Source of the DNA: Mesorhizobium amorphae CCNWGS0123
GTDB taxonomy: Bacteria; Pseudomonadota; Alphaproteobacteria; Rhizobiales; Rhizobiaceae
Reading direction: 5' to 3'
NCBI RefSeq assembly: GCF_001686985.1
Contig: NZ_CP015318.1
Location: 4,710,001 to 4,774,000, forward strand
Length of the DNA: 64,000 nt
Part shown: positions 32,129 to 41,174 of the stretch, piece by piece
Position numbering within the stretch: the first letter of the stretch is position 1
Layout of the letters: each line of letters begins with the position of its first letter
Program-made: the position numbers and the translations under genes
The notes under the pieces: model-generated
What the model saw: the letters and a program-made list of their open reading frames with translations, nothing else
What the model was told of the DNA's origin: nothing
Database searches by the model: none

Positions 32129-33148
32129 TTAGTTCTTGGCCTTGTCGACCAGCTTGTTCTTGGAAATCCACGGCATCATCGCACGCAGCTTGGCACCGAC
32201 TTCCTCGATCTGGTGGCTGTCGTTGTTGCGGCGGATGCCCTTGAAGCGCGACAGGCCGGCGCGGTATTCCTGCATCCACTCCGAGGTGAATTTTCCGGTC
32301 TGGATGTCCTTCAGCACGCGCTTCATCTCGGCCTTGGTCTCGGCGGTGATGATGCGTGGACCCGAAACATATTCGCCCCATTCGGCGGTGTTCGAGATCG
32401 AGTAGTTCATGTTGGCGATGCCGCCCTCATAGATCAGGTCGACGATCAGCTTGACCTCGTGCAAACACTCGAAATAGGCCATTTCCGGCGCGTAGCCGGC
32501 TTCCACCAGCGTCTCGAAGCCGGCGCGGATCAGCTCGACCAGGCCGCCGCACAGCACCACCTGCTCGCCGAACAGATCGGTCTCGCATTCCTCGCGGAAG
32601 TTGGTCTCGATGATGCCCGAACGACCGCCGCCGACGCCGCAGGCGTAGGACAGCGCCAGGTCGAGCGCGTTGCCCGAAGCGTCCTGGTTGACGGCGACCA
32701 GGCACGGCACGCCGCCACCCTTCTGGTATTCGCCGCGCACCGTGTGGCCCGGGCCTTTCGGTGCGATCATGACGACGTCGACCGACGCCTTCGGCTCGAT
32801 CAGGCCGAAATGCACGTTGAGGCCGTGCGCGAAGGCGATCGCGGCACCGTCGCGGATGTTCGGCGCGATCTCGTTTTTGTAGATGTCGGCCTGCAATTCG
32901 TCGGGCGTCGCCATCATCATCAGGTCGGCCCATTTGGCGGCTTCCGCCACGCTCATCACCTTGAGACCGTCGGCCTCGACCTTGCTGGCGGTCGCCGAGC
33001 CGGCCTTGAGGCCGATGGCGATGTCCTTGGCACCGGAATCCTTGAGGTTGAGCGCGTGCGCCCTGCCCTGGCTGCCATAGCCGATGATGGCGACCTTCTT
33101 GCCCTTGATCAGGTTGAGATCGGCATCGCGATCGTAATAGACACGCAT
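32129..33148 (-). CDS. ilvC: ketol-acid reductoisomerase
   Basis: IlvC converts acetolactate and acetohydroxybutyrate to dihydroxy acids in valine, leucine and isoleucine synthesis, using NADPH and magnesium. The 339-residue length fits the short class I enzyme. The Rossmann start VAIIGYGSQGRAHALNLKDSG, then APKGPGHTVRGEY and the metal site DLFGEQVVLCGG are diagnostic. A tetR gene lies 24 bases upstream on the same strand, so the two may share a transcript. A terminator follows. Confidence 0.98.
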   Translation of the reverse strand: MRVYYDRDADLNLIKGKKVAIIGYGSQGRAHALNLKDSGAKDIAIGLKAGSATASKVEADGLKVMSVAEAAKWADLMMMATPDELQADIYKNEIAPNIRDGAAIAFAHGLNVHFGLIEPKASVDVVMIAPKGPGHTVRGEYQKGGGVPCLVAVNQDASGNALDLALSYACGVGGGRSGIIETNFREECETDLFGEQVVLCGGLVELIRAGFETLVEAGYAPEMAYFECLHEVKLIVDLIYEGGIANMNYSISNTAEWGEYVSGPRIITAETKAEMKRVLKDIQTGKFTSEWMQEYRAGLSRFKGIRRNNDSHQIEEVGAKLRAMMPWISKNKLVDKAKN

Positions 33149-33172
33149 TTTCGTCTTCCTTCCCGTTTGGTA

Positions 33173-33826
33173 TCAGAGGCCTTGCGGCCCGGTTTTTGCT
33201 CCGAAAAGAGCGAGAAACTGTTGCGTCGCCCGGGCGGCATCGCCGCCGATTGTCGCCTCAGTCAATTCCAGCCGGTCGCCGAGCAGCAGACGGATCTGCA
33301 CGTCGCGGGCGACCAGCCCGAAAAAGCTCCGGAACGCCGTTTCGGCATCCGAAAAGTCGAGAAGCCCGGCCTGACGACCTGCTTCCAGCACCGGCTTCAG
33401 GCGCCGGGCCAAAGCGAAGCGGCCATTCTCCAGCACAACGGCGCCAAGATTGTCCTTGCCCGATCCGGCATGACCGACCGCCACCCGGTTCAGCGCGATC
33501 GAGGTGTCGCTTGAGATCACGTTGAGCCAATCGGACGCGAAGCGCTCCAGGCTCGCGGTCAGCGAGGCGAGGCCGAGCCCCTTGCCGTCGACCGGCGCCA
33601 CGCGCACTTTCGAGGCCTGCCACTGCACCGTCGCCGTCAGCAGCCCGTCGCGGTCGCCGAACCATTTGTAGAGCGTTTCCTTGGAGCAGCTCGCCCGGCG
33701 CGCCACCGCCGTCATGGTCAGATTATCGCCCTCCTCGACCAGCAGGCGAAGTGCTGCATCCAGCACGGCCTTCTGCCGCTCCGTCAGCGCTTCGCTGGTG
33801 TCGATATCGGCGCTTGCCTGCAACAA
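33173..33826 (-). CDS. TetR family regulator
   Basis: The 217-residue protein has an N-terminal TetR helix-turn-helix (about residues 17-63, ALRLLVEEG ... MTAVARRASCSKETLYKWFGDRDGLL) and a C-terminal ligand domain. It is directly upstream of ilvC with a 24-base gap. A palindrome at 33871-33885, 45 bases before its start, is a candidate autoregulatory site. The ligand is unknown; control of ilvC from the same promoter is possible. Confidence 0.88.
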   Translation of the reverse strand: MLQASADIDTSEALTERQKAVLDAALRLLVEEGDNLTMTAVARRASCSKETLYKWFGDRDGLLTATVQWQASKVRVAPVDGKGLGLASLTASLERFASDWLNVISSDTSIALNRVAVGHAGSGKDNLGAVVLENGRFALARRLKPVLEAGRQAGLLDFSDAETAFRSFFGLVARDVQIRLLLGDRLELTEATIGGDAARATQQFLALFGAKTGPQGL

Positions 33827-33870
33827 AACTTTTCTTCCTGCCCGATGATAGCCAGTCGATCACATGGCGT

Positions 33871-33885
33871 ACCGTACGTTACGGT
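33871..33885. promoter_or_regulatory. palindromic operator candidate upstream of tetR-ilvC
   Basis: ACCGTA-CGT-TACGGT is a perfect inverted repeat with 6-base arms, 45 bases upstream of the tetR start. The form and position suit a TetR-family dimer site. Confidence 0.5.
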
Positions 33886-33987
33886 TCGGCATATTGCGCA
33901 AAGCCGACCCTGACGCAAGAGCCAAAATGGAAATAATCGGCGACAGACCGCGAACAGCGCGCAATAGCCGACCAGTGCTGGCCAGGC

Positions 33988-34446
33988 TCAGTCGCCGGCG
34001 AGCGGATGGCGCAGCCGCCCAAGCAGGGCCGCCAGTGTTTCGAGGTCTGCGGCCGGAAGTCGGGCGCCGACCAGCTCCGCGATCGACCTGCCATAGACGG
34101 CCCACATAAGGCGACGCGTTTCGCGTCCCTTGCCGGTGATGCGGATGGTCTGGCCGCGGCCGTCATCCGAGACCGGCAGTTTCTCGACCAGCCCGTCGGC
34201 TTCGAGCCGCGCCAGCAGCCGCGACATGTTGTATTGCGCAAACAGGGTCCGCTCGATCAACTGGAACGGCCGCAACCCGCCCTCGCCCGCTTCGGCAAGC
34301 TCGTGCAGCACGTCGTACCAGGCCAGCGGTGGCAGGCCGCCCTCCTTCAGCGCATCCTCAGCCTTCTCGACGAGCTGGCGCGAAACACGCATCAGGCGGG
34401 CCCAAGCCTTGATGGCCTCGGGCGAAGGGGCGGCTTTCATGTTCAT
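33988..34446 (-). CDS. MarR family regulator
   Basis: The 152-residue protein has the MarR winged-helix fold: LPPLAWYDVLHELAEAGEGGLRPFQLIERTLFAQYNMSRLLARLEADGLVEK spans the DNA-binding helices and DDGRGQTIRITGKGRE is the wing. It is divergent from a glutathione S-transferase gene and the 98-base spacer contains three matching palindromes, suggesting it represses itself and the transferase. ATGs at codons 1 and 3 are both possible starts. Confidence 0.9.
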   Translation of the reverse strand: MNMKAAPSPEAIKAWARLMRVSRQLVEKAEDALKEGGLPPLAWYDVLHELAEAGEGGLRPFQLIERTLFAQYNMSRLLARLEADGLVEKLPVSDDGRGQTIRITGKGRETRRLMWAVYGRSIAELVGARLPAADLETLAALLGRLRHPLAGD

Positions 34447-34465
34447 GCGAGCAGCATAGGCGATA

Positions 34466-34526
34466 GATGCAATTGCATCAAGCTTGACGATAGATGCTTC
34501 CGCATCTATATAGATGCATATGCATT
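34466..34526. promoter_or_regulatory. three GATGC-N4-GCATC palindromes between marR and gst
   Basis: Sites lie at 34466-34479 (spacer AATT), 34493-34506 (spacer TTCC) and 34513-34526 (spacer ATAT, last base T instead of C). Start-to-start distances are 27 and 20 bases. They fill the marR/gst spacer and are likely MarR operators. Confidence 0.7.
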
Positions 34527-34544
34527 AACCTTGGAAAACAGCCG

Positions 34545-35333
34545 ATGAAACGCGAAATCCGCAAAATCACCGACATCCCGGATACGGGCGGCCTGATCGA
34601 TAGGACGACCGACAAGCTCATCCTGGTCAGCCATCATCTCTGCCCCTATGTGCAGCGCGCGGCGATTTCCCTTGCCGAAAAGGGCGTGCCGTTCGAACGC
34701 ATCACCATCGACCTCGCCAACAAACCTGCCTGGTTCGAGGCGATATCGCCGCTCGGCAAGGTGCCGCTGCTGCGCGTCCGGCAGAACGGCCAGGAGACGG
34801 TGATTTTCGAATCGGCCGTCATCCTCGAATTCCTGGAAGAGACCGAGGCCAATCCGCTCCACCCTGCCGACCCCTATGCCCGCGCCCGACACCGCGCCTG
34901 GATCGAGTTCGGCTCGGCCATCCTCAACGCCGTCGGCCGGTTCTATTCCGCTGCCGGCGAGGCCGCCTTCCGGGCCGAGAGCGAAGGCCTGGCGGCGATG
35001 TTCGATCGGATCGAGACAGAACTGGCCGATCGCACCTCCCCGGGACCGTGGTTCGCCGGCGAGCGCCTTTCCCTCGTCGATACCGTCTACGGGCCGATCT
35101 TCCGCTATTTCGATGTCTTCGACCGGATCGGCGATTTCGGCATTCTCGGCGGAAAGCCGCTTGTCCGGGCGTGGCGCAAGGCATTGAGCGAGCGCCATTC
35201 GGTACGGGACGCGGTTGCCTCAGACTATCCGCTGCGGCTGCATGCCTTCCTGCAGGCGAAGGGCTCGCATCTTTCGGAACTCATCCTGAGGAGCGATCAG
35301 GCCACTTCGCTTCCTTTAGCCCGATCGGCCTGA
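34545..35333 (+). CDS. glutathione S-transferase family protein
   Basis: The 262-residue protein has an N-terminal thioredoxin-like domain with LVSHHLCPYVQRAAISLAEKG, where the cysteine suggests an omega- or beta-like class, followed by KVPLLRV (cis-proline) and FESAVILEFLEE, then an all-helical C-terminal domain. Start ATG at 34545 is preferred; an earlier ATG at 34494 falls inside an operator palindrome. The gene is probably controlled by the divergent MarR. Its 3' end overlaps the convergent monooxygenase gene by 53 bases. Confidence 0.88.
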   Translation: MKREIRKITDIPDTGGLIDRTTDKLILVSHHLCPYVQRAAISLAEKGVPFERITIDLANKPAWFEAISPLGKVPLLRVRQNGQETVIFESAVILEFLEETEANPLHPADPYARARHRAWIEFGSAILNAVGRFYSAAGEAAFRAESEGLAAMFDRIETELADRTSPGPWFAGERLSLVDTVYGPIFRYFDVFDRIGDFGILGGKPLVRAWRKALSERHSVRDAVASDYPLRLHAFLQAKGSHLSELILRSDQATSLPLARSA

Positions 35334-36519
35334 ACGGATCGATCACCGTCCCTGCCACCATCGAAGCGAGCAATTGAGGCGCCGGCGGGATCCTTGCGAT
35401 CGTTGCCACCAGCCGGTCGCGAATGAATGGCAGCGCCGCGGAGTCCGACTGGTAGAACGGCGTGAACGCGAGCGACAGCGCCTGGAATATCCGCACATGC
35501 CAGCGCCGCGCCCTTGCATAGGCCTCCAGGGCGGCGTCGACGCTATCGGTCCGCGCCAGCGCGTGGCTGAGCGCCGCCGCATCGAGCAGCGCCATGTTCG
35601 CCCCTTGCCCGAGCTGCGGGCTGGTCGAATGCGCCGCGTCACCGACGATCGCCAGCCGGCGGCCGGCCGGCAGCCTCATCGTATGATGGCCGTAGCGCGC
35701 CAGCGACAGCTGGTCGAAACTGTCGATCTGACTGGTGAACGCCTCGCACTCGGGCCACAGCGAGACCACCCTCGCCTTCCAGGCTTCGAGCCCCGCGGCC
35801 CGTACGCTTTCTGCGTCCGCCGGCTTCAGGCTCCAGAAAAAGGCCGCCATTCTTTCGGCGCCGGGTTCCGGCCGGCCAATCGGCAGCACGCCGACCATGA
35901 TTCTGGCCCTGTCGTAGCGCTGCAGCAGCGCGTTTTCGTCGAAGCCCTCGCCACGCCAGCCGAGCGAGGCCCAGAACGCGCCATAGGCCAGCGAGCGCGT
36001 CTCGCCCGGACCCTTCAGGCACTGGCGCAGCTTCGAGCGCGAACCGCTGGCGTCGACGACCAGATCGAAGGGTCCGATCCTTCTTCCATTGGCGCTGGCG
36101 AGCATCACACGTTCGCCGCTCTCCAACGCGTCGATCTCGACACTGGTTTCGACGGCGATCGCCTCACGCTTGGCGGCACGGAACAGCACGCCGAACAGCG
36201 CCGCACGATGCACCGCCAGCCCGAACCGGCGGCCGCGCTGCGCATCGTAGCGGACGGCGAGCACCGTGCGGCCACTCCTGGCATCCGCCCCGTGCAGACG
36301 ATCGATACGGCTGCCCAGCGCCAGGATGTCGTCGAGCAGGCCGAGATCGGCTAGCACGGTCAGCCCGGTCGGCTGCAGGATCAGCCCGGAACCGACGGGC
36401 TTCGGCTCGTCGAAGCGCTCGAAGATGGTGACGCGGTGCCCGGCGCGTTTCAAATAGAGCGCCGTGGCCAGCCCCGCAGGCCCGGCGCCGGCAATCGCGA
36501 TGTCGAGAGATTTTTCCAT
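35281..36519 (-). CDS. FAD-dependent monooxygenase (PHBH-like)
   Basis: The 412-residue flavoprotein has the FAD-binding start IAIAGAGPAGLATALYLKRAGH with the GxGxxG motif, the DG-type segment DLVVDASGSRS, and LAIVGDAAHSTSPQLGQGANMALLDA, the second FAD motif of group A aromatic hydroxylases. The substrate is unknown. It overlaps the 3' end of the gst gene on the other strand and lies 79 bases downstream of hxlR on the same strand. Confidence 0.88.
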   Translation of the reverse strand: MEKSLDIAIAGAGPAGLATALYLKRAGHRVTIFERFDEPKPVGSGLILQPTGLTVLADLGLLDDILALGSRIDRLHGADARSGRTVLAVRYDAQRGRRFGLAVHRAALFGVLFRAAKREAIAVETSVEIDALESGERVMLASANGRRIGPFDLVVDASGSRSKLRQCLKGPGETRSLAYGAFWASLGWRGEGFDENALLQRYDRARIMVGVLPIGRPEPGAERMAAFFWSLKPADAESVRAAGLEAWKARVVSLWPECEAFTSQIDSFDQLSLARYGHHTMRLPAGRRLAIVGDAAHSTSPQLGQGANMALLDAAALSHALARTDSVDAALEAYARARRWHVRIFQALSLAFTPFYQSDSAALPFIRDRLVATIARIPPAPQLLASMVAGTVIDPFRPIGLKEAKWPDRSSG

Positions 36520-36598
36520 TGCCCGCCCAAACCGGAGTGGCCGGACAATCCTTCAGGGGCGTGGCCAAATCAAGCCTGCGCCACCGGTGTCAACAACG

Positions 36599-37006
36599 TC
36601 AGGCCTGCGCGTCGAAAGCCGTCCGCGCGTCGCGCACGGCCTCATGGTTGAGCTCGGCCCATTGGACGAGTTGATACAAGGGATGGAACATCGACCGTCC
36701 AAGATCGGTCAGGCTGTATTCGACGCTCGGCGGCTTGGTCGGGAACACCTTGCGATGCACATAGCCGTCGCGCTGCAGTTCAAGCAGCGTCTGCGTGAGC
36801 ATGCGCTGCGAGATGTCGGGAACCAGCCGGCGCAACTCACCGAAGCGATAGGGCTTTTCCGCCAGCGCCATGACCAGCAAAGGGCTCCATTTGCCATTGA
36901 TGCCCCGCATGACGTCGCGGACCGGGCAATCGGCGAAATTGGCGCCCGCCGTCATGGCTTTGTAGATCTCTAGCTTCGATTTCAGATTGACGATCTTGCC
37001 GTCCAT
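36599..37006 (-). CDS. HxlR family regulator (YtfH-like)
   Basis: The 135-residue protein has the HxlR winged helix: CPVRDVMRGINGKWSPLLVMALAEKPYRFGELRRL, then DISQRMLTQTLLELQRDGYV. The N-terminal cysteine (Cys27) matches the redox- or quinone-sensing cysteine of QorR/YodB-type relatives. It is divergent from a QorB/YtfG-like gene, the same pairing as ytfH/ytfG in E. coli, so it probably represses that gene. Confidence 0.88.
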   Translation of the reverse strand: MDGKIVNLKSKLEIYKAMTAGANFADCPVRDVMRGINGKWSPLLVMALAEKPYRFGELRRLVPDISQRMLTQTLLELQRDGYVHRKVFPTKPPSVEYSLTDLGRSMFHPLYQLVQWAELNHEAVRDARTAFDAQA

Positions 37007-37078
37007 CGCTGGTTCCCTGCGTGTGCCTACCTCCCGAAAAACTGCCTTCTTTACGGCAACAGGTCAATTCCTATTTTA

Positions 37079-37110
37079 GTGCTGGTCTCCTTTTGAGACC
37101 ACCACAGCAC
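37079..37110. promoter_or_regulatory. palindromic operator candidate between hxlR and the quinone reductase gene
   Basis: TGGTCTC (37083-37089) and GAGACCA (37095-37101) form a perfect 7-base inverted repeat with a CTTTT spacer. An outer GTGCT/AGCAC pair (37079-37083, 37106-37110) partly overlaps it. It ends 33 bases before the quinone reductase gene. Confidence 0.5.
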
Positions 37111-37142
37111 CCGCCGCTTCGGCGCAAAATCAGGATCTCCCG

Positions 37143-38036
37143 ATGACCGAAACCCTTCTCGTCACCGGCGCCTCCGGCCAGCTTGGCCGCGGCGTCATCC
37201 ATTATCTCCTGGACGCGCACAAAATTCCGCCGGGGCAGATCATCGCCACGACGCGCAATCCGGAGGGCCTGGCCGATCTGGCGGCGCGCGGCGTCGTTGT
37301 CAGGGCCGCCGACTTCAGCGACGCAGCCTCGCTGGAAAGCGCATTCAAGGGCGCCGACAGGGTGCTGATCATCTCGACCGGCGATCTCGATCTCAAAACC
37401 GGCAAGCGCCTGAAGCAGCACGAGACTGCCGTCGCCGCGGCCAAGAAGGCCGGCGTTGCGCACCTGCTCTACACCTCGATGCCCAACCCCGAACCGGTAT
37501 CGCCGGTGTTGTTTGCCGGGGACCACTACGGCACCGAGCAGGCGATCAAGGCCAGCGGCATCCCCTATACGATTTTCCGCAACGGCTGGTACCAGGAGAA
37601 CCTGTTCATGGCGCTGCCGCACGCGATTGCCTCGGGACAGTGGTACACGTCAGCGGGCGATGGCCGTATTGCCCACGCTGCGCGCGACGACATGGCGGCG
37701 GCGATTGCCGCCGGCCTCGCTTCCGGCTCGAGCGAAAGCAAGACCTACACGCTGACCGGCCCGCAGGCCCATACGACAGCCGAGATCGCCGCTTTGGTCA
37801 GCGAAGTCACCGGCAAAAAGCTGGACGTCATCCAGCTGCCCGACGAGGCCTTGACCGAGGGCGTGAAGGCGGCCGGCGTTCCCGAGGAATTCGCGCGCGT
37901 CATCGTTTCCTTCGACGCCAACACGCGCTCCGGCCGCATCGCCATGGTGACTGACGCGATCGAAACGCTTTCAGGCAGGAAGCCGCAAACGCTGAGAGCG
38001 TTCCTCGAGGCGAACAAGGCCGCCTTGGCCGGCTGA
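37143..38036 (+). CDS. NAD(P)H:quinone oxidoreductase-like protein (QorB/YtfG, NmrA family)
   Basis: The 297-residue atypical short-chain dehydrogenase has the nucleotide-binding start LLVTGASGQLGRGVIHYLLD and ATTRNPEGL, with IFRNGWYQENLFMALPHA and AHAARDDMAAAIAAGL typical of the YtfG/QorB group that reduces quinones. It is divergent from an HxlR regulator, which supports quinone or electrophile stress response. The enzyme activity is inferred from family and context. Confidence 0.83.
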   Translation: MTETLLVTGASGQLGRGVIHYLLDAHKIPPGQIIATTRNPEGLADLAARGVVVRAADFSDAASLESAFKGADRVLIISTGDLDLKTGKRLKQHETAVAAAKKAGVAHLLYTSMPNPEPVSPVLFAGDHYGTEQAIKASGIPYTIFRNGWYQENLFMALPHAIASGQWYTSAGDGRIAHAARDDMAAAIAAGLASGSSESKTYTLTGPQAHTTAEIAALVSEVTGKKLDVIQLPDEALTEGVKAAGVPEEFARVIVSFDANTRSGRIAMVTDAIETLSGRKPQTLRAFLEANKAALAG

Positions 38037-38078
38037 GATCTGCGGTGCGGGAGCCAGGTAGGTCGGCTTCCCGCGCCG

Positions 38079-39119
38079 CTATTTCGACGTCTTGGTCAGC
38101 CCCAGCCGGATCAGGCTTTCGCCGGTCGCAACCAGCGCATCTTCGCGCGAACGCGGTGCCCAGCCCAGCAGGCGCACGGCCTTCGCACTCGTTGCGTTCC
38201 TGGCCTTGCCCAACTCCGTCACGATCTGGGCCGCTTGCCCGTCGAACAGGCCGACGAGCCTCACCAGCCAATCCGGCAGCACTCTTGTCGGAACGCGCGA
38301 CGCTGCATGGCCCAGCCGCGCTTTCAGCGTTTGTGCGATCTCCAGCATCGTCATGAAATCCCCGCTGATAGCCAGGAACCGTTCGCCCTTGGCGGCGGGG
38401 TTGGTCATGGCGCGCAGATGCAGATCCGCCACGTCCCGCACGTCGACCACGCCGAACAGCATGCGTGGCAGACCGGGCATCGCACCGTCCAGCAGGCGTC
38501 CTATGAAATCTGTCGAGGTCGAATGGTCGGGACCCAGAACCGGTCCGAAAATCCCGACCGGATTGACGACTGCCAGCTCCAATGCGCCGCCTTGATCGGC
38601 AATGAAATCCCACGCTGCCCGCTCCGCCAGCGTCTTCGATTTCACATAGGCGCTCACCTTGTCCGCCAGATTGGTCCAGTTCTCCTCCGTGAACGGACGT
38701 CCGGCAATTGGCGTCTGGCCGTAGCCGACGGCAGCAAAGGAGGAGGTGATCACCACCCGTCTGACGCCGGCGTCCCGCGCGGCCCTGAGCACGCGCAATG
38801 CGCCTTCGCGGGCAGGAACGATCAGATCGTCCTCATGTTTCGGCACGCCGGGCGGAAACGGCGAGGCGACATGGAGGACATAGTCGCAACCGGCAACGGC
38901 CTGCGCCCAGCCTGCGTCGGCCATGAGATCGGCATGGGCAAAGGAGAGCGCATCGCCGGGCTCGGTGCCGCCGACCCTCAGCATCGCCAGGACATCGGCT
39001 TCACGCTTGCTGGACCGCACGGTCGTGCGAACGCGGTAGCCTGCATCCAGCAGAGCCAGGATGCAGTGAGCGCCGAGGAAGCCCGACCCGCCGGACACAA
39101 GCACCAATTCGCCGCTCAT
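38079..39119 (-). CDS. NAD-dependent epimerase/dihydroflavonol-reductase-like SDR
   Basis: The 346-residue extended short-chain dehydrogenase starts LVLVSGGSGFLGAHCILALLD (GxxGxxG) and has CDYVLHVASPFP, VVITSSFAAVGYG and the catalytic YVKSKTLAE (Tyr-x3-Lys). This fits the aldehyde/dihydroflavonol reductase branch. It lies 32 bases downstream of kup on the same strand. Substrate unknown. Confidence 0.87.
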   Translation of the reverse strand: MSGELVLVSGGSGFLGAHCILALLDAGYRVRTTVRSSKREADVLAMLRVGGTEPGDALSFAHADLMADAGWAQAVAGCDYVLHVASPFPPGVPKHEDDLIVPAREGALRVLRAARDAGVRRVVITSSFAAVGYGQTPIAGRPFTEENWTNLADKVSAYVKSKTLAERAAWDFIADQGGALELAVVNPVGIFGPVLGPDHSTSTDFIGRLLDGAMPGLPRMLFGVVDVRDVADLHLRAMTNPAAKGERFLAISGDFMTMLEIAQTLKARLGHAASRVPTRVLPDWLVRLVGLFDGQAAQIVTELGKARNATSAKAVRLLGWAPRSREDALVATGESLIRLGLTKTSK

Positions 39120-39151
39120 GCCCGCCTCCTCGATGATCTAGTTCGAGCCCA

Positions 39152-41071
39152 TCAAATCGCCACCTGCGTGCCGATCTCGACAACGCGCCCGGTCGGAATC
39201 TGGAAATACTCGGTCGCATCCGCCGCCGTGCGCGCCAGGCCGATGAACAGCTTGTCCTGCCACACCGGCATGCCTGAATTGGGCGAGGCCTTGAGCGAAC
39301 GCCGCGACAGGAAGAAGGACGTCGTCATGATGTCGAACTTCCAGCCCTGCTTGCGGCAGATCGCCAGCGCGCGCGGAATGTTCGGCTGTTCCATATAGCC
39401 GAAGTTCAGCGTCACCCGCATGAACAGCTCGTTGACCGTCTCCATCTTGACGCGGTCGCTGTCGGGCACGACCGGCTGCGGCGCCGTCACCACCGAAAGG
39501 ATGACGTTCTGTTCGTGCAGCACCTTGTAATGCTTCAGGCTGTGCATCAGCGCGGTCGGCGCGCTCAGCGGATCGCTGGTCAGGAACACGGCCGTGCCCG
39601 ACACCAGTTGCGGCTTCTTCTTCAGCAGATTGCCGGCGAGGAAATCGAGCGGGATCTCGTTGCGGCGGGTCTTGTCGAACAGATAGCGGCTGCCGCGCAC
39701 CCAGGTCCACATGGCGAGCACGACGGTGAAGGCCACCGCCAGCGACGCCCAGCCGCCTTCGAAGACCTTGACGATGTTGGAGGCAAAGAAGCCTATATCG
39801 ATGAAGGCGAACAATGCCGTCATCGCAATTGCCACCCAGAGCCGCCATTTCCAGATACGGGTCATGACAACAAAGAGCAGCACCGTCGTCACCAGCATGT
39901 TGCCGGTGACCGAAATGCCGTAGGCCGAGGCAAGCCGGCTCGATTCGCCGAAACCGACGACCAGCAGCATGACCGTCAGCGCCAGCAGCAGATTGACGCG
40001 CGGCATGTAGATCTGGCCGGATTGTTTTTCCGACGTGTGCAGGATTTCGAGCCGCGGCAGCATGTTGAGCTGCACCGCCTGCCTGGTTAGTGAAAAGGCG
40101 CCGGAAATCACCGCCTGGCTGGCGATCACGGTTGCCGCCGTCGCCAGCACCACCATCGGGATAAGCGTCCAGCCCTGGTTCATCTCGAAGAACGGATGGC
40201 CGACGACACCACCATGCGCCAGCACGAACGCGCCCTGCCCGGCATAGTTGAGCAGCAGGCAAGGGAACACGATCGCCAGCCAGGCGAGCACGATCGGCTT
40301 GCGCCCGAAATGGCCGAGATCGGCATAGAGCGCCTCGGCGCCGGTGACGGCGAGGAAGATGGCGCCGATGGTCACGAAGGCGACGTCAGGCGAATTGATC
40401 AGGAAGGCGACGATGTAGTGCGGGCTGACCGCCAGCAGGATTTCCGGGTCGTCGACGATGTGGTTCAGGCCGGAAAGCCCGATGGCCAGGAACCATACGG
40501 CCGTCACCGGGCCAAACACCAGGCCCACGCCGCCCGTGCCGAACCGTTGCACCGCGAACACCATGGCGAGAATGAGCAACGTCAGCGGCACCACATAGGG
40601 CTGGAACGCTGGCGTGACGACATTCATGCCCTCGACCGCCGAAAGCACCGAGATTGCCGGCGTGATGACGGCGTCACCAAAGAACAGCGAGGCGCCGACA
40701 ATGCCGACGCCGAGGATGACCGCCGACCGCGCCGGGAGACTGCCGCGCGCCAGCGCCATCAGCGACAGCACGCCGCCCTCGCCGCGGTTGTCCGCGCGCA
40801 GCACGAACATGATGTATTTGATGGTAACGATGATCGCCAGCGACCAGATGATCAGCGACAGCACGCCAAGAATATCGCCGCGCTCGGCGACATTGCCGCC
40901 GGACGAAGCATGCAATGCCTCGCGAAACGCATAGATCGGACTGGTGCCGATGTCGCCATAGACCACGCCGAGCGCGCCCAGCATCAGCACCTTGGTGCTA
41001 TGCTGCTCGATTTCAGGATGGCTCGATTGGTCGACGGGTTCTGCCTCACTACCAGTGTTGGCAAGGGCCAT
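39152..41071 (-). CDS. kup: low-affinity potassium transport protein Kup
   Basis: Kup is a proton-coupled inner membrane K+ importer. The protein has 639 residues from ATG 41071, chosen because GGAG lies 8 bases upstream; a GTG at 41080 is also in frame. The segment LGALGVVYGDIGTSPIYAFREAL is the K_trans family signature, followed by about twelve membrane helices and a cytoplasmic C-terminal domain with VLMHSLKHYKVLHEQNV-like sequence. Rhizobia often carry more than one kup copy. Confidence 0.96.
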   Translation of the reverse strand: MALANTGSEAEPVDQSSHPEIEQHSTKVLMLGALGVVYGDIGTSPIYAFREALHASSGGNVAERGDILGVLSLIIWSLAIIVTIKYIMFVLRADNRGEGGVLSLMALARGSLPARSAVILGVGIVGASLFFGDAVITPAISVLSAVEGMNVVTPAFQPYVVPLTLLILAMVFAVQRFGTGGVGLVFGPVTAVWFLAIGLSGLNHIVDDPEILLAVSPHYIVAFLINSPDVAFVTIGAIFLAVTGAEALYADLGHFGRKPIVLAWLAIVFPCLLLNYAGQGAFVLAHGGVVGHPFFEMNQGWTLIPMVVLATAATVIASQAVISGAFSLTRQAVQLNMLPRLEILHTSEKQSGQIYMPRVNLLLALTVMLLVVGFGESSRLASAYGISVTGNMLVTTVLLFVVMTRIWKWRLWVAIAMTALFAFIDIGFFASNIVKVFEGGWASLAVAFTVVLAMWTWVRGSRYLFDKTRRNEIPLDFLAGNLLKKKPQLVSGTAVFLTSDPLSAPTALMHSLKHYKVLHEQNVILSVVTAPQPVVPDSDRVKMETVNELFMRVTLNFGYMEQPNIPRALAICRKQGWKFDIMTTSFFLSRRSLKASPNSGMPVWQDKLFIGLARTAADATEYFQIPTGRVVEIGTQVAI

Positions 41072-41174
41072 AAACGACACTCCGATAAACGCGCGGTGCT
41101 CTACGCTTGCTGCAATGCAATATCAAGTGCCCCGACGTTATGGCTTCCATGCCGGCAACGCGGGGCTTGCGTCT

